64,000 bases of DNA from AP-15 sp963777435 (GTDB lineage Bacteria; Pseudomonadota; Alphaproteobacteria; ATCC43930; CGMCC-115725), in contig CAVZQT010000004.1 of assembly GCA_963777435.1 (NCBI GenBank), positions 310,001 through 374,000 on the forward strand. The letters are read 5' to 3'. The notes beneath the pieces were generated by a model. It had not been told where the DNA came from, ran no database searches, and saw only the letters and a program-made list of their open reading frames with translations. Within the stretch, counting starts at the first letter, position 1. Every line of letters begins with the position of its first letter. A program made the translations under genes and the position numbers. Positions 26,604 to 34,813 of the stretch are shown one piece after another.

Positions 26604-27452
26604 TTATGCTGATAACCCCACCGAGGTCACCGAGCTTTCCCCTTCCTTTGGGTATCCCGTAATGTCAAGCTCGCCTTTCGGGCTGCCGTGGCAAGCAAGA
26701 CACGACTCTTTGTAATATTCAGGAACAGCGATGCGGTACGCGGCGTGGCCCTTGATCGAGACATCGGCTGCAAAAGGCTGGCCTTTCGGCCAATTTGCGC
26801 GCAGCAACTTGCCCTCGATCACCTGCTTTTCCCAAGCATCGGGGAGCGCCTTGCGGTTGCGGACAAGCTCCGGCGGCGCCGTTATTTTGATAACCGCTTC
26901 ATTCTCGGCCAGGCCGTTGAAGGTTTCGCTGACGAGCCGCCCAAACACTGCTGGAATAAAGCCTTTGAACCCCGTTCCCTTCTCGTTGATCGTTGCTTGG
27001 TTGTCATCCACAACTTGCACGATTGCGTTCATCATCGCTCGAAGCAGGCGCCCTTCGAGTGTATCTTTGTCGAACGAATTGGGGTCGACACCGGTATTTT
27101 TGCGATAAAGCGCGATTGCCTCATCCTTTACTTTGCTACCCGTCAGTTGTTTGTCACCTATCGCCGGGTCGTTGATCAAATCCTCATTATTCGAAATGAT
27201 CGTGCGGGCGTCGCGCAGCATTTCGGCGAGGCTTGCGGCGATGGCCTCATCCTTACTGCTCGCCGCGCTCTCGGCGACGGCGCCGCGGTGCGGGCACCAG
27301 GGCAATATCAAGCCAAGCATCACAGCCGCTATTAGTCGCGGCCTCACCACTTTCCTCGCTGCTGAGCGCTTGTGGAAATTTGCCATTACTAAGGAGCGAC
27401 AGTGCACCTCAGCGGTGGCGGAAGCAACGGAATCACTCCGTCTCGAGCGCAT
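26604..27452 (-). CDS. DUF3365 (Tll0287-like) c-type heme protein
   Basis: Exported single-heme protein. An N-terminal signal or anchor (RPRLIAAVMLGLILPW, about 39-54) is followed by the DUF3365 domain and, near the C-terminus, CLACHGSP, a CxxCH c-type heme site. The family is found as free or fused sensor domains of redox signalling proteins. Start uncertain: the ATG at 27452 has GAGG upstream in the preceding gene's end; an alternative ATG at 27386 gives a shorter leader. Placed between a receiver gene and a histidine kinase gene, it probably senses redox state or a ligand for that kinase. No frame break. Confidence 0.82.
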   Translation of the reverse strand: MRSRRSDSVASATAEVHCRSLVMANFHKRSAARKVVRPRLIAAVMLGLILPWCPHRGAVAESAASSKDEAIAASLAEMLRDARTIISNNEDLINDPAIGDKQLTGSKVKDEAIALYRKNTGVDPNSFDKDTLEGRLLRAMMNAIVQVVDDNQATINEKGTGFKGFIPAVFGRLVSETFNGLAENEAVIKITAPPELVRNRKALPDAWEKQVIEGKLLRANWPKGQPFAADVSIKGHAAYRIAVPEYYKESCLACHGSPKGELDITGYPKEGESSVTSVGLSA

Positions 27453-27465
27453 GGCTCAGCCTCTA

Positions 27466-27858
27466 TCAGCCGCCCGATGGCGGCGGCACCAGTTTCGCGA
27501 GCTGCTGCTTTAGGCGCTCGAAATCGACTGGCTTGGGCAGAAAAGCCGCGGCCCCGAGCTGCTCGGCAGTGCGGAGCCGCTCGTCGTCGCCATAAGCGGT
27601 GACCATGACGACCGCGAGCTCTGGGCGGCGTTGCTTGATTTCGCGAAGCAAAGTCAGCCCATCCATGCCCGGCATGTTTATATCGGACAAGATCACGATC
27701 AATTCAGGACCGAGTTCGGCGACGCGGCGGAGGCCTTCCTCGCCCGAAGCGGCGAAATGCAACTGATAGCGGCCTTCACGTACTTCGCGGCGAAAGCGCT
27801 GGCGGAAGAGCTCAGCCACGTCAGCCTCGTCATCGACAATCAGAATGCTGAAAGCCAT
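27466..27858 (-). CDS. single-domain response regulator
   Basis: 130-aa CheY-like receiver with no output domain. The acidic pocket is IVDDEAD (D9, D10), the phosphoacceptor D59 in ILSDINMPGMDG, the switch threonine in VMVTAYG and the lysine in FLPKPVDF. It would pass phosphate within the HAMP-GAF kinase pathway or to another partner. It is 33 bases downstream of the DUF1491 gene and 13 bases before the DUF3365 gene, in the same direction. Confidence 0.9.
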   Translation of the reverse strand: MAFSILIVDDEADVAELFRQRFRREVREGRYQLHFAASGEEGLRRVAELGPELIVILSDINMPGMDGLTLLREIKQRRPELAVVMVTAYGDDERLRTAEQLGAAAFLPKPVDFERLKQQLAKLVPPPSGG

Positions 27859-27891
27859 TGATCAAACCTCTAATGCCGCCGGATCTAATGG

Positions 27892-28228
27892 TCAGACGAT
27901 GCGTGCGTCGAGGACGGCGTCAGGCAAACCGGTCTCGATCTCGACAACCCACAAATCGGGGTCGCGCCGCCGTTGCCGGGCGATGTATTCGTCGGCCTCA
28001 GTTCTCGGCGACAGGCGCGGGCCCGGTGGCGCGCATCCACACGAGCTCGCCCGCTGGGCCGCGTATTTGGGCCAACACCGAACAGCCCTCCTCGCGAGCA
28101 TTGAGCTTAAGCAGGACCGCGCCGGAATCGCCATCGCCGCGGGCCGCGACCGCTACTCCGATCGCGGCGAGATCACACCGCCGGATCAGCGCCTTGACCC
28201 ACAGGCTTGTCTTGAGCCGCGGTTCCAT
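27892..28228 (-). CDS. DUF1491 family protein, one frame change
   Basis: 111 aa after removal of one base at about 28003. The first frame gives MEPRLKTSLWVKALIRRCDLA, GDGDSGAVLLKLN and WMRATGPAPVAE; the second continues TEADEYIARQRRRDPDLWVVEIE and stops at 27892. These blocks are the whole DUF1491 signature in order. The family is a small alphaproteobacterial protein of unknown function. Its placement between the ChvG-like kinase (24 bases) and the receiver (33 bases) makes it part of the signalling operon. Confidence 0.82.
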
Positions 28229-28252
28229 CTGCAGTGCCGGGCAGCGCTCGCT

Positions 28253-29809
28253 TTAGCCGCGGCTGGGGGCCAATGGCAAGCGAACATGAACTTGCAGACC
28301 GTGAGGCGTTCGGTTGTCGGCGGCGACGGTTCCGCCCATGACCTCGACATTACGCCGCGCAATCCATAATCCGATGCCGAAATAACTGCCCGGTGTTTCT
28401 CCCGCCGCGTCGTCGCGGCGCTCAGAGTAGTAACGGTCGAAAATCCGCTCAAGCTGGCCGTCGGGAACGCCGGGCCCGCGATCGGAGACGATGAGATCGG
28501 CAAATTGTCCATCATGCGACAGATGGACGACGACTTCGCCTCCCGCCGGCGAAAACGAGACTGCATTATCGATCAAATTATCGAATATCGTTTCGATCAT
28601 CGCCTCGCTGCCCAGAACATGGACGCCGGGTAGGAGGTCGCTGCCGATCATCAAGTCGTGGCTTGCCAGCACGATCGTCACGTCGCGCTCGTTGGAAATC
28701 GCCGACCGATTCTGGACCAACCGGCCGACGATCCGGCCGAGATCAACCGGCATCAGCGGTTCGTCGATCAAATCTGCGGTCGCTTCATCGAGTTCACGGG
28801 CTGAGGCGACGAGCCCGTCCAGGCGGTCAAGAGCGTGCTCCACAACCCCCACCGCCCGCTGCACCCGACGGTTGTCCTCGGGCAGGCTGCGCCGCAACGG
28901 CTCGAGCGACTGCCGGATCACCGCGATCGGGGTTTTAAAGGCGTGGGCATTGTCCTCTGCAGCCTGCCGAATTTCAGCCGCCGAGCGGTGGATTGCCTCG
29001 ACCATGCGGTCGAACTCGGCCGCGACCTCGCCGAGTTCGGGCAGGTCGGCCCGTGCGCCGAATGACCCGGCATCCGGGCCCTGTTCGCGAATTCGCCGCG
29101 CCCGCCGGGCAAACCGGCGCAACCCGCTGCGCAGGCTCAGCAATGTCGAAAACGTAATCACCGCCATCGCCAAATAGATTACCGCCGCCACCCGGATCGC
29201 GGGCGTCGCCCAATAAGGCTGGCCGAGATGCGCGGATGGGAAAGCGTCCTGGGAGAACGATGAGACGACCGCCCAACAACCCGCCGCTGTGGCAAGGGGT
29301 GTCACCGCGGTAACGATCTCGGCGCCCCCAGTGGGCCGGTGATAGATCAGCGAAAACGGCATTTCGCCACGGCAATTTTGGGCGAGCCGGTCAAGAACGC
29401 CCTGTTGCGCCAAGGTATTTCGCTCGGCCTGGAGGTTGGCGGGCGACACGGTCGGCCACGACGCGACATAATAGAAGCCATCGCTGCCGGCGCCAGCGGG
29501 AGCGAGCAGCAATTTGATGGTCGTGACCTCGCCCGCAAAGCGGGAAAGGCTGGTGCCAAGCTCGGGCAACGTTTCGATGGTTGCGTTCTGCAGCATCGGC
29601 AGCAGCGATTGGCTGATCACCCGCCCTTCATCGCGCACGCTGCGCAGCAACAATTCCTGGCCTTCTTGGTAGGCCTTGCTGAATTGCATGTAGAGAAATA
29701 CCGGCACCAGCACAAAAATGACCGCAAGCAGAACTGTCTTGCCGGTTAGCGACCACGCCCAACGCAGGCCGCGTGGCCACTCAAAGCTGTGCTGTCCAAC
29801 GATAGCCAA
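28253..29809 (-). CDS. ChvG-like sensor histidine kinase
   Basis: 518 aa from the TTG at 29809; the frame is open to 29893 (546 codons), but that would overlap the response-regulator gene by 113 bases. Layout: transmembrane helix (VLLAVIFVLVPVFLYMQ), a periplasmic sensor domain of about 155 residues, a second helix (VAAVIYLAMAVITFSTLL), HAMP, then the H-box EDNAHAFKTPIAVIRQSLEPLRR, N-box FDNLIDNAVSF, G1 SDRGPGVP and G2 FGIGLWIARR. The AHAFKTPIAVI H-box is that of ChvG/ExoS-type kinases, which sense acid or envelope conditions. Pairs with the ChvI-like gene just upstream. Confidence 0.87.
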   Translation of the reverse strand: MAIVGQHSFEWPRGLRWAWSLTGKTVLLAVIFVLVPVFLYMQFSKAYQEGQELLLRSVRDEGRVISQSLLPMLQNATIETLPELGTSLSRFAGEVTTIKLLLAPAGAGSDGFYYVASWPTVSPANLQAERNTLAQQGVLDRLAQNCRGEMPFSLIYHRPTGGAEIVTAVTPLATAAGCWAVVSSFSQDAFPSAHLGQPYWATPAIRVAAVIYLAMAVITFSTLLSLRSGLRRFARRARRIREQGPDAGSFGARADLPELGEVAAEFDRMVEAIHRSAAEIRQAAEDNAHAFKTPIAVIRQSLEPLRRSLPEDNRRVQRAVGVVEHALDRLDGLVASARELDEATADLIDEPLMPVDLGRIVGRLVQNRSAISNERDVTIVLASHDLMIGSDLLPGVHVLGSEAMIETIFDNLIDNAVSFSPAGGEVVVHLSHDGQFADLIVSDRGPGVPDGQLERIFDRYYSERRDDAAGETPGSYFGIGLWIARRNVEVMGGTVAADNRTPHGLQVHVRLPLAPSRG

Positions 29810-30500
29810 AGCCGGCGTAGTTTTGGATGTGGTCGAAGTTTGGGTCGACGTCGCGGAACTTCCGGCGGATGCGCTTGATAAAGGTACGGACATTGGCGCG
29901 GTACCCCTCTGCTCCGTGCCCGGCGACGAAATCTTTGCCGTGGACTAGATCATAAATATCGCGGTAGCCGACATCTTGCCCTGCTTTTTCCGCGAGGAGC
30001 ACAAGGATCTTGAATTCCGTCAATGTCAGATCGATCGATTGACCCGCCCATGTCGCCCGGCTGGTGTCGAAACGCAGCTCAAGGCGACCCAGCGTGGTTT
30101 TGTCCGATCGCGCTGGCTCGGGATCGCTGACCGGGCGCATTCCCTCGGTGATCAACTGTAGGCGCTTGACCAGGATCGGTAGCCGCCGCGATTTATCGAT
30201 GAAATCAACCGCGCCGCCGGCCAATGCCGCCTCTTCGTAGATGTCGTCGGAGAGCACCGTCAAAAAAATCACCGGGATTGCGATCCCGTGGGCGCGCATA
30301 CGGCGCAGGACTTCGATGCCGGTCAGTTCCGGCATGCGCCAGTCGAGCAGCATGACGTCGGCGCCGCCGCCCTCTTCGAGGTAAAGAAGAGCGTCTTTGC
30401 CGTTGTCAAAGCTTGTGACCTCATAGCCTTCATCGATCAGGTTGAGGCCAAGCGACTCGCGAAATAGGCCGTCGTCATCGACCAGAAGCAGATGCGGCAT
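29781..30500 (-). CDS. ChvI-like OmpR-family response regulator
   Basis: 239 aa from MPHLLLVDDDGLF. Receiver domain about 1-120 with the phosphoacceptor D53 (LLDWRMPEL) and the KSRRLPILVKRLQ end; winged-helix DNA-binding domain about 135-239 with LTLTEFKILVLLAEKAG and NVRTFIKRIRRKFRDVD. The ADDIYEEAALAGGAVDF and YRDIYDLVHG segments match the ChvI/ExoS group rather than PhoB. It lies 13 bases after the lipoprotein gene and its end overlaps the kinase start. It is expected to control envelope and acid-response genes. Confidence 0.9.
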   Translation of the reverse strand: MPHLLLVDDDGLFRESLGLNLIDEGYEVTSFDNGKDALLYLEEGGGADVMLLDWRMPELTGIEVLRRMRAHGIAIPVIFLTVLSDDIYEEAALAGGAVDFIDKSRRLPILVKRLQLITEGMRPVSDPEPARSDKTTLGRLELRFDTSRATWAGQSIDLTLTEFKILVLLAEKAGQDVGYRDIYDLVHGKDFVAGHGAEGYRANVRTFIKRIRRKFRDVDPNFDHIQNYAGFGYRWTAQL

Positions 30501-30513
30501 AGTTCGACTAGGC

Positions 30514-31065
30514 CTAGGTGCGGCGGGCGGCGACGAGAGAACGCAGGCAATCCTCACTTCCGCCCGGATTATCTTTGAACGTGTAATGCAGTGTTCGCAT
30601 CTTTCCGCTGCGTAGATCGAGATAAAAGAACAGCTCCAGCTCGCAGGTGGGGCTGCGGTAATGCCACACGGTTGCCGGGGGCGCCTCGGTCTGTTCGGTT
30701 GCGGCCCCGAACAGGCGCGTCGCTCCGGGCTGGTCGAGCCCGATCAGCTGATTGGCGCTGGGAGGGTGAGGGATTCGCGGTGGCGTTGTGGCGAACGCCA
30801 TCGCCTGGGTGTCGGATTGGGCGAGGCCCGGGAGGTTCTCGGGCGGCGGTGTCGGCTTATGCGCCGGAAGCGGAAATACCCGGCGTCGCGGCAACGCGGG
30901 CGGTGGCGGCGCCGGTGGTGGTTCGATCGCGACCGTCTGCGGCGGTGGCGGCGGCGGTTTCTCGGCGCAGGAAGCGAGCACGCCGAACCCGAGGCTGATC
31001 AGCGCTGGATAGACCGGCGACCGCCGCCGCGCAGGCCGATTTGCTGCCGCCAACACTCGGCTCAC
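30514..31065 (-). CDS. proline-rich lipoprotein
   Basis: 183 aa. The signal peptide ends in VLASC (lipobox LASC, Cys33). A long Pro-rich segment follows (PPPPPPQTVAIEPPPAPPPPALP), then a conserved C-terminal domain with ATRLFGAATEQTEAPPATVWHYRSPTCELELFFYLD in parts, as in small envelope lipoproteins of Alphaproteobacteria. The Pro stretch may span the periplasm or cell wall. First gene of the signalling operon, 13 bases before the response regulator start, so it may be co-regulated with or sensed by ChvG/ChvI. Confidence 0.8.
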   Translation of the reverse strand: MSRVLAAANRPARRRSPVYPALISLGFGVLASCAEKPPPPPPQTVAIEPPPAPPPPALPRRRVFPLPAHKPTPPPENLPGLAQSDTQAMAFATTPPRIPHPPSANQLIGLDQPGATRLFGAATEQTEAPPATVWHYRSPTCELELFFYLDLRSGKMRTLHYTFKDNPGGSEDCLRSLVAARRT

Positions 31066-31103
31066 ACCTGCTCCTTTGTGGTGAGGATTGGATATACCAC
31101 AAG

Positions 31104-31559
31104 TTAGCGCCGCGCGAGACGCTCGACGACGCCGATGTCGCCATCGCGATAAATTGCAACCAGTTCGCGATCGTTGAGCAGCACATAGGTGTGATCGCCC
31201 TGATCGCAGCGCAGCGTGGCGACAGGGTAGTTCGGTGCGACCAACAACGTCGACAAATTCTGGGTGAGGTTGGGTTGCCGCGGCAGCAGTCCGGTCAACG
31301 TTTCCCGGCTCCGCTGGTAATAACCAAAGCTGAAGGCGCCGTTGCAGGTCTGACTGTCGAGCGCTGTCGTCTGGCCATTCGGCTGTTTCTCTACAACCGT
31401 ATCCTGGCGAATTGTTATTGTGTCGTTATCCTGGTTGGCCCAGGTTCCGACAAACGGGTTGGACGGGCTCAACTGCGGCGTGGCGCAAGCGAACAGCGTG
31501 GAGGGAATTAGGATAAGGACGCCGCGCGTCAACCACCCTCGATCCCGCAAGCTGGTCAC
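31104..31559 (-). CDS. lipoprotein of unknown function
   Basis: 151 aa with signal peptide and lipobox (STLFACATP, Cys25). The mature part has a lipocalin-like or beta-strand-rich pattern: FVGTWANQDNDTITIR at the start, then FGYYQRSRETLTGLLPRQPNL and a C-terminal HTYVLLNDRELVAIYRDGDI. The FxGTWxN motif is typical of small beta-barrel outer-membrane lipoproteins. I cannot assign a function. It is 38 bases upstream of the Pro-rich lipoprotein gene and could be the true first gene of that operon. Confidence 0.7.
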   Translation of the reverse strand: MTSLRDRGWLTRGVLILIPSTLFACATPQLSPSNPFVGTWANQDNDTITIRQDTVVEKQPNGQTTALDSQTCNGAFSFGYYQRSRETLTGLLPRQPNLTQNLSTLLVAPNYPVATLRCDQGDHTYVLLNDRELVAIYRDGDIGVVERLARR

Positions 31560-31772
31560 TTTGAGCCTCTATGTTGATACAGCTGACGCATCCTATCGCT
31601 GATCAAGACACTGTTACAGCGACAGCGCACGTATGCGCCGCCCAAGGGTGGGTTTCGGAAGGAGGGTGAGTATCGGAGGCTCGGCGCTCGACTGCATCAG
31701 ATGGGGCCCAGCTTGACGAATGGCCGGGCCAGGGCCACGCTGCCTTCATAAACGCCTCTGTGGAGGAATCCG

Positions 31773-33047
31773 ATGAAGTTGTTGTGGTTTCACCTTATGC
31801 CCTACACCGAACTGCCGGACGACTTCCGCGAGAGAAATCCGTCGGTGTGGGTCGATATTCACTCGTCGCTGTTCGATCCGCGGCGCGCGCATCACATGTA
31901 CAACGACTTTATGGATGAGCTCGAATTTGCCGCCGAATGCGGCTTTGACGCGGTCTGCGTCAACGAGCACCACTCAAATGGCTATGGGCTGATGCCCTCG
32001 CCCAATTTGATCGCCTCCTCGCTCGCGCGCCGCACATCGGACGCCGCCCTCTGTGTGCTTGGGAATTCGTTGGCGCTCTACAACCCACCGACGCGGGTCG
32101 CCGAAGAGTTCGCGATGATCGACGTGATCTCGGGCGGCCGGCTGATCGCCGGGTTCCCGGTCGGCTCGCCGATGGACACCTGCTTTGCCTATGGCCAGAA
32201 CCCGAGCCAATTGCGCGAGCGCTATCACGAGGCCCACGATCTCGTGCTGCGCGCTTGGGCCGAGCAGGACACCTTCGCCTTTAACGGCCGCTTCAACCAG
32301 CAGCGCTATGTCAACATCTGGCCGCGGCCGGTGCAAAAGCCGCACCCGCCGATCTGGATCCCGGGCGGCGGCTCGGTGGAGACCTGGCAGTGGTGCGCGC
32401 AAATGGACTACGTCTACTGCTATCTGTCGTATTACGGCTACAAGGCCGGCCAGTCGACGATGGATGGGTTCTGGGCCGAAATGGCGCGGCTCGGCAAGGA
32501 CCGAAATCCATACCAAGCCGGCTTTCTGCAATTTGTCGGTGTCGCCGAAACCCGCGAAGAGGCCTATCGGCTCTATCGCGAGCCGGCCGAATATTTCTAT
32601 GGCCGCTGCCTGCACATCGACCCTCGTTTTGCCGGGCCGCCGGGCTACACCACCGAGGCGACCCAGCGCCGCGGCATCCTCGGGCAGGTGCAGCAGGCCG
32701 CGGCGCAGACCCAGCGGTACGAGACGAAGTTCCAGATGCTGGCGCGCGAAATGGATGCGATCGTCGAGAAGGGCTATGTAATCATCGGCTCACCCGACGA
32801 GGTTGCCGCCCAATTGAAGGAAGTCGCGGTAAATCTCAACGTCGGCCACTTGATGATGCTATTGCAGTTCGGCAACATGGGGAAAGACCTTGCCAAGTAT
32901 AACACCCAGCTGTTTGCCGAAAAAGTGCTGCCGCAGCTCGGCAACGTCTTTGCCGAGTGGGAGGACCGCTGGTGGCCAAACCCGATGACCGACGCCGCCC
33001 GAGCTTCGCTGTCGCGGTTTCAACCCGCGTCGATCGCGGCTGAGTAG
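31773..33047 (+). CDS. LLM-class flavin-dependent oxidoreductase (long form)
   Basis: 424-aa luciferase-like enzyme of the long LLM type, with MKLLWFHLMPYTELPDDFRE at the start, GFDAVCVNEHHSNGYGLMPSP (the EHH motif near 66) and LGNSLALYNPPTRVAEEFAMID. GRLIAGFPVGSPMDTCFAYGQNP is the flavin-binding stretch. These enzymes are class-II monooxygenase-like flavoproteins for xenobiotics or alkanes; the substrate is unknown. The ATG follows AGGAGG-like TGGAGG at a good distance. A methyltransferase gene follows at 78 bases. Confidence 0.88.
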   Translation: MKLLWFHLMPYTELPDDFRERNPSVWVDIHSSLFDPRRAHHMYNDFMDELEFAAECGFDAVCVNEHHSNGYGLMPSPNLIASSLARRTSDAALCVLGNSLALYNPPTRVAEEFAMIDVISGGRLIAGFPVGSPMDTCFAYGQNPSQLRERYHEAHDLVLRAWAEQDTFAFNGRFNQQRYVNIWPRPVQKPHPPIWIPGGGSVETWQWCAQMDYVYCYLSYYGYKAGQSTMDGFWAEMARLGKDRNPYQAGFLQFVGVAETREEAYRLYREPAEYFYGRCLHIDPRFAGPPGYTTEATQRRGILGQVQQAAAQTQRYETKFQMLAREMDAIVEKGYVIIGSPDEVAAQLKEVAVNLNVGHLMMLLQFGNMGKDLAKYNTQLFAEKVLPQLGNVFAEWEDRWWPNPMTDAARASLSRFQPASIAAE

Positions 33048-33125
33048 CCCATCTGCCGGCCTAAAGGTACCGCCGCGGCCGGGCGTCGGCCAATCGGCCA
33101 ATCGGCCAAAATCGGGGAGCGGATA

Positions 33126-33935
33126 ATGCCTTCGATGTTCAATGCGCGCGATGCCGCCAATTACGAGCGGCTGATGGGCCGCTGGAGCCGCCGGTTGGCT
33201 CCGCTCTTTATCGAGCACGCCGGCATCGCCGATGGCGAAAACATCCTCGAGGTCGGCTGCGGCACCGGCAGCCTGACTTTTGCGCTGCCCGCGGCAGCAA
33301 ACGTCGCCGGCCTCACCGCGATCGACCATTCCGAGATTTATCTCGCCGCCGCCCAGGCGAAAAACCGCGACCATCGGATCCACATCGAACACGGCGATGG
33401 CAGTGCGTTGCGCTTTGCTGATGCGAGTTTCGATCGGGCGGTGTCGATGTTGGTTCTGCCCTCGGTATTGCCGCGACCGGAGCAGGCTGTTGCCGAGATG
33501 AGGCGGGTCACGCGGCCGGGCGGTGTTGTCTGCGCGGCATTCTGGGATTCGCCGGGTGGTGCGGTCGCGAACCGGATGTTCTGGGATACCGCCGCGGCGC
33601 TCGACGATGCCGCCGCTTCAGCGCGCGACCGCACGATGGGCCGGCCGATTTATATGCCCGGCGCCTTGCCGCGGATCTGGGCCGAGGCGGGTCTAACCGA
33701 GATCGACCTGCGCTCGCTGACGATCCGCATGGATTTCGCCAATTTCGACGATTATTGGAGCCCGTATGCCAGTGGCGAAGGCATGCTGGGGGATTACGTC
33801 GCTAGCCTCGACCCTGCTCGCCGCGACCGGCTCCAGCAGCATTTGCGCTCGGCTTACCTGTGCGGCCGTCCCGATGGCGAGCGGTCGTTTGTCGCCGTCG
33901 CGTTGTCGTGCCGCGGCGTTGTACCGAACCGATAA
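33126..33935 (+). CDS. class I SAM-dependent methyltransferase
   Basis: 269 aa. Motif I LEVGCGTGSLTFALP (about 42-56), the strand-2 acidic end TAIDHSEIY, DASFDRAVSMLVLPSVLPRPEQAVAEM and the VTRPGGVVCAAFWD post-I region are visible. A MFNARDAANYERLMGRWSRRLAPLF N-terminus is characteristic of a common Methyltransf_11 subgroup. The methyl acceptor cannot be inferred. Its position next to a long LLM oxidoreductase mirrors the pair at 203-1894. Confidence 0.85.
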   Translation: MPSMFNARDAANYERLMGRWSRRLAPLFIEHAGIADGENILEVGCGTGSLTFALPAAANVAGLTAIDHSEIYLAAAQAKNRDHRIHIEHGDGSALRFADASFDRAVSMLVLPSVLPRPEQAVAEMRRVTRPGGVVCAAFWDSPGGAVANRMFWDTAAALDDAAASARDRTMGRPIYMPGALPRIWAEAGLTEIDLRSLTIRMDFANFDDYWSPYASGEGMLGDYVASLDPARRDRLQQHLRSAYLCGRPDGERSFVAVALSCRGVVPNR

Positions 33936-33978
33936 CGCGCAGGCGTCTCCCGCCCGGGTGCTGCTCGCGGCGCTGAGA

Positions 33979-34608
33979 CTACTCGCGGCGGTAGCGGCGG
34001 GCGACGATGCGCAGATGATCGCGAAAGTGCGGGCGCATGCGCTCGGTCCATGGCGTACTGGCGGCCGCCTTCCACGCCGGCGAAGCCTGCACCTCGGGTG
34101 TGGCGAGGTGATATAGCGCGACATAGCGCTGCACCGCGCCGGCACCGCGATACCGGCGGGCGCACAAGGTGCCGGGTACCGCGGCAAGCGCCGGGATATG
34201 CTCGGTATCGTACCATTCGTTGAATTCGGCTTCGTGCTCGGGCGCCACATTCATCGCGTTGACCAGCAAGCCTCCCGCAGCTTCGGGCGCCGCCGCACTA
34301 CCCGGCAGGATCTGCTGGCCTTCGTAACGCATCAGCATCTTGACCCGCCCGGTCACCCGCTTTGACCATACCGAGAGATTGTCGCCGCCGATTGCGCGAT
34401 AAGCCGCGTCCTTCAGTAGGCCGATATCCTCAAGATCATAGGTGGCCACCGAAAGCTTTGGGTTCGCGATGCCGATCCAGCGCTCGCAGGCGCCAAATCC
34501 CGGCACTCGCTGCCGCTCGGGGATGTGTTCGAGATCGTACCAATCGTGGAACTCGTCTTCGGCCACGTTGGTGAAATCCATCGCCGCCAGCAAAATGCCC
34601 TTAGCCAT
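33979..34608 (-). CDS. duplicated dimeric alpha/beta-barrel protein (EthD/ABM-like)
   Basis: 209 aa made of two repeats of about 100 residues, each with an EFHDWYDLEHIPER- or EFNEWYDTEHIPAL-type signature (about 19-32 and 127-140). This is the ferredoxin-like fold seen in EthD and in antibiotic-biosynthesis monooxygenase-like proteins, which often act as small-molecule binding or cofactor-free oxidation domains. An internal duplication makes a single-chain dimer. Start with GGAGCGAGC upstream. Divergent from the heme peroxidase gene with about 200 bases between. Confidence 0.7.
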   Translation of the reverse strand: MAKGILLAAMDFTNVAEDEFHDWYDLEHIPERQRVPGFGACERWIGIANPKLSVATYDLEDIGLLKDAAYRAIGGDNLSVWSKRVTGRVKMLMRYEGQQILPGSAAAPEAAGGLLVNAMNVAPEHEAEFNEWYDTEHIPALAAVPGTLCARRYRGAGAVQRYVALYHLATPEVQASPAWKAAASTPWTERMRPHFRDHLRIVARRYRRE

Positions 34609-34688
34609 GCTCGCTCCTTCCGGTTTCGGAGAGTATCATTGAGGCCGGTCCTCGTTTCCAGTCAAGGAACGCCGCAAAATCGCGCGAT

Positions 34689-34748
34689 GATCGTCTACCG
34701 AAAGTGATTAACTACGATAATTGGTAGAAACGATCACAATATCGTGAT
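34689..34748. promoter_or_regulatory. palindromic operator-like region upstream of the heme peroxidase gene
   Basis: Two inverted repeats in AT-rich sequence: GATCGTCTACC (34689-34699) against GGTAGAAACGATC (34723-34735), and ATCAC-AATATC-GTGAT (34733-34748). They lie in the divergent spacer between the EthD-like and peroxidase genes, 66 or more bases before the peroxidase start. The layout fits binding by one or two dimeric regulators, but no cognate regulator is next to it. Confidence 0.5.
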
Positions 34749-34813
34749 AGACGATGCGCCCCCGACAAATCACAAATCCTCGGACTTCGATTTCATTACT
34801 TAAGGAAAATCCC

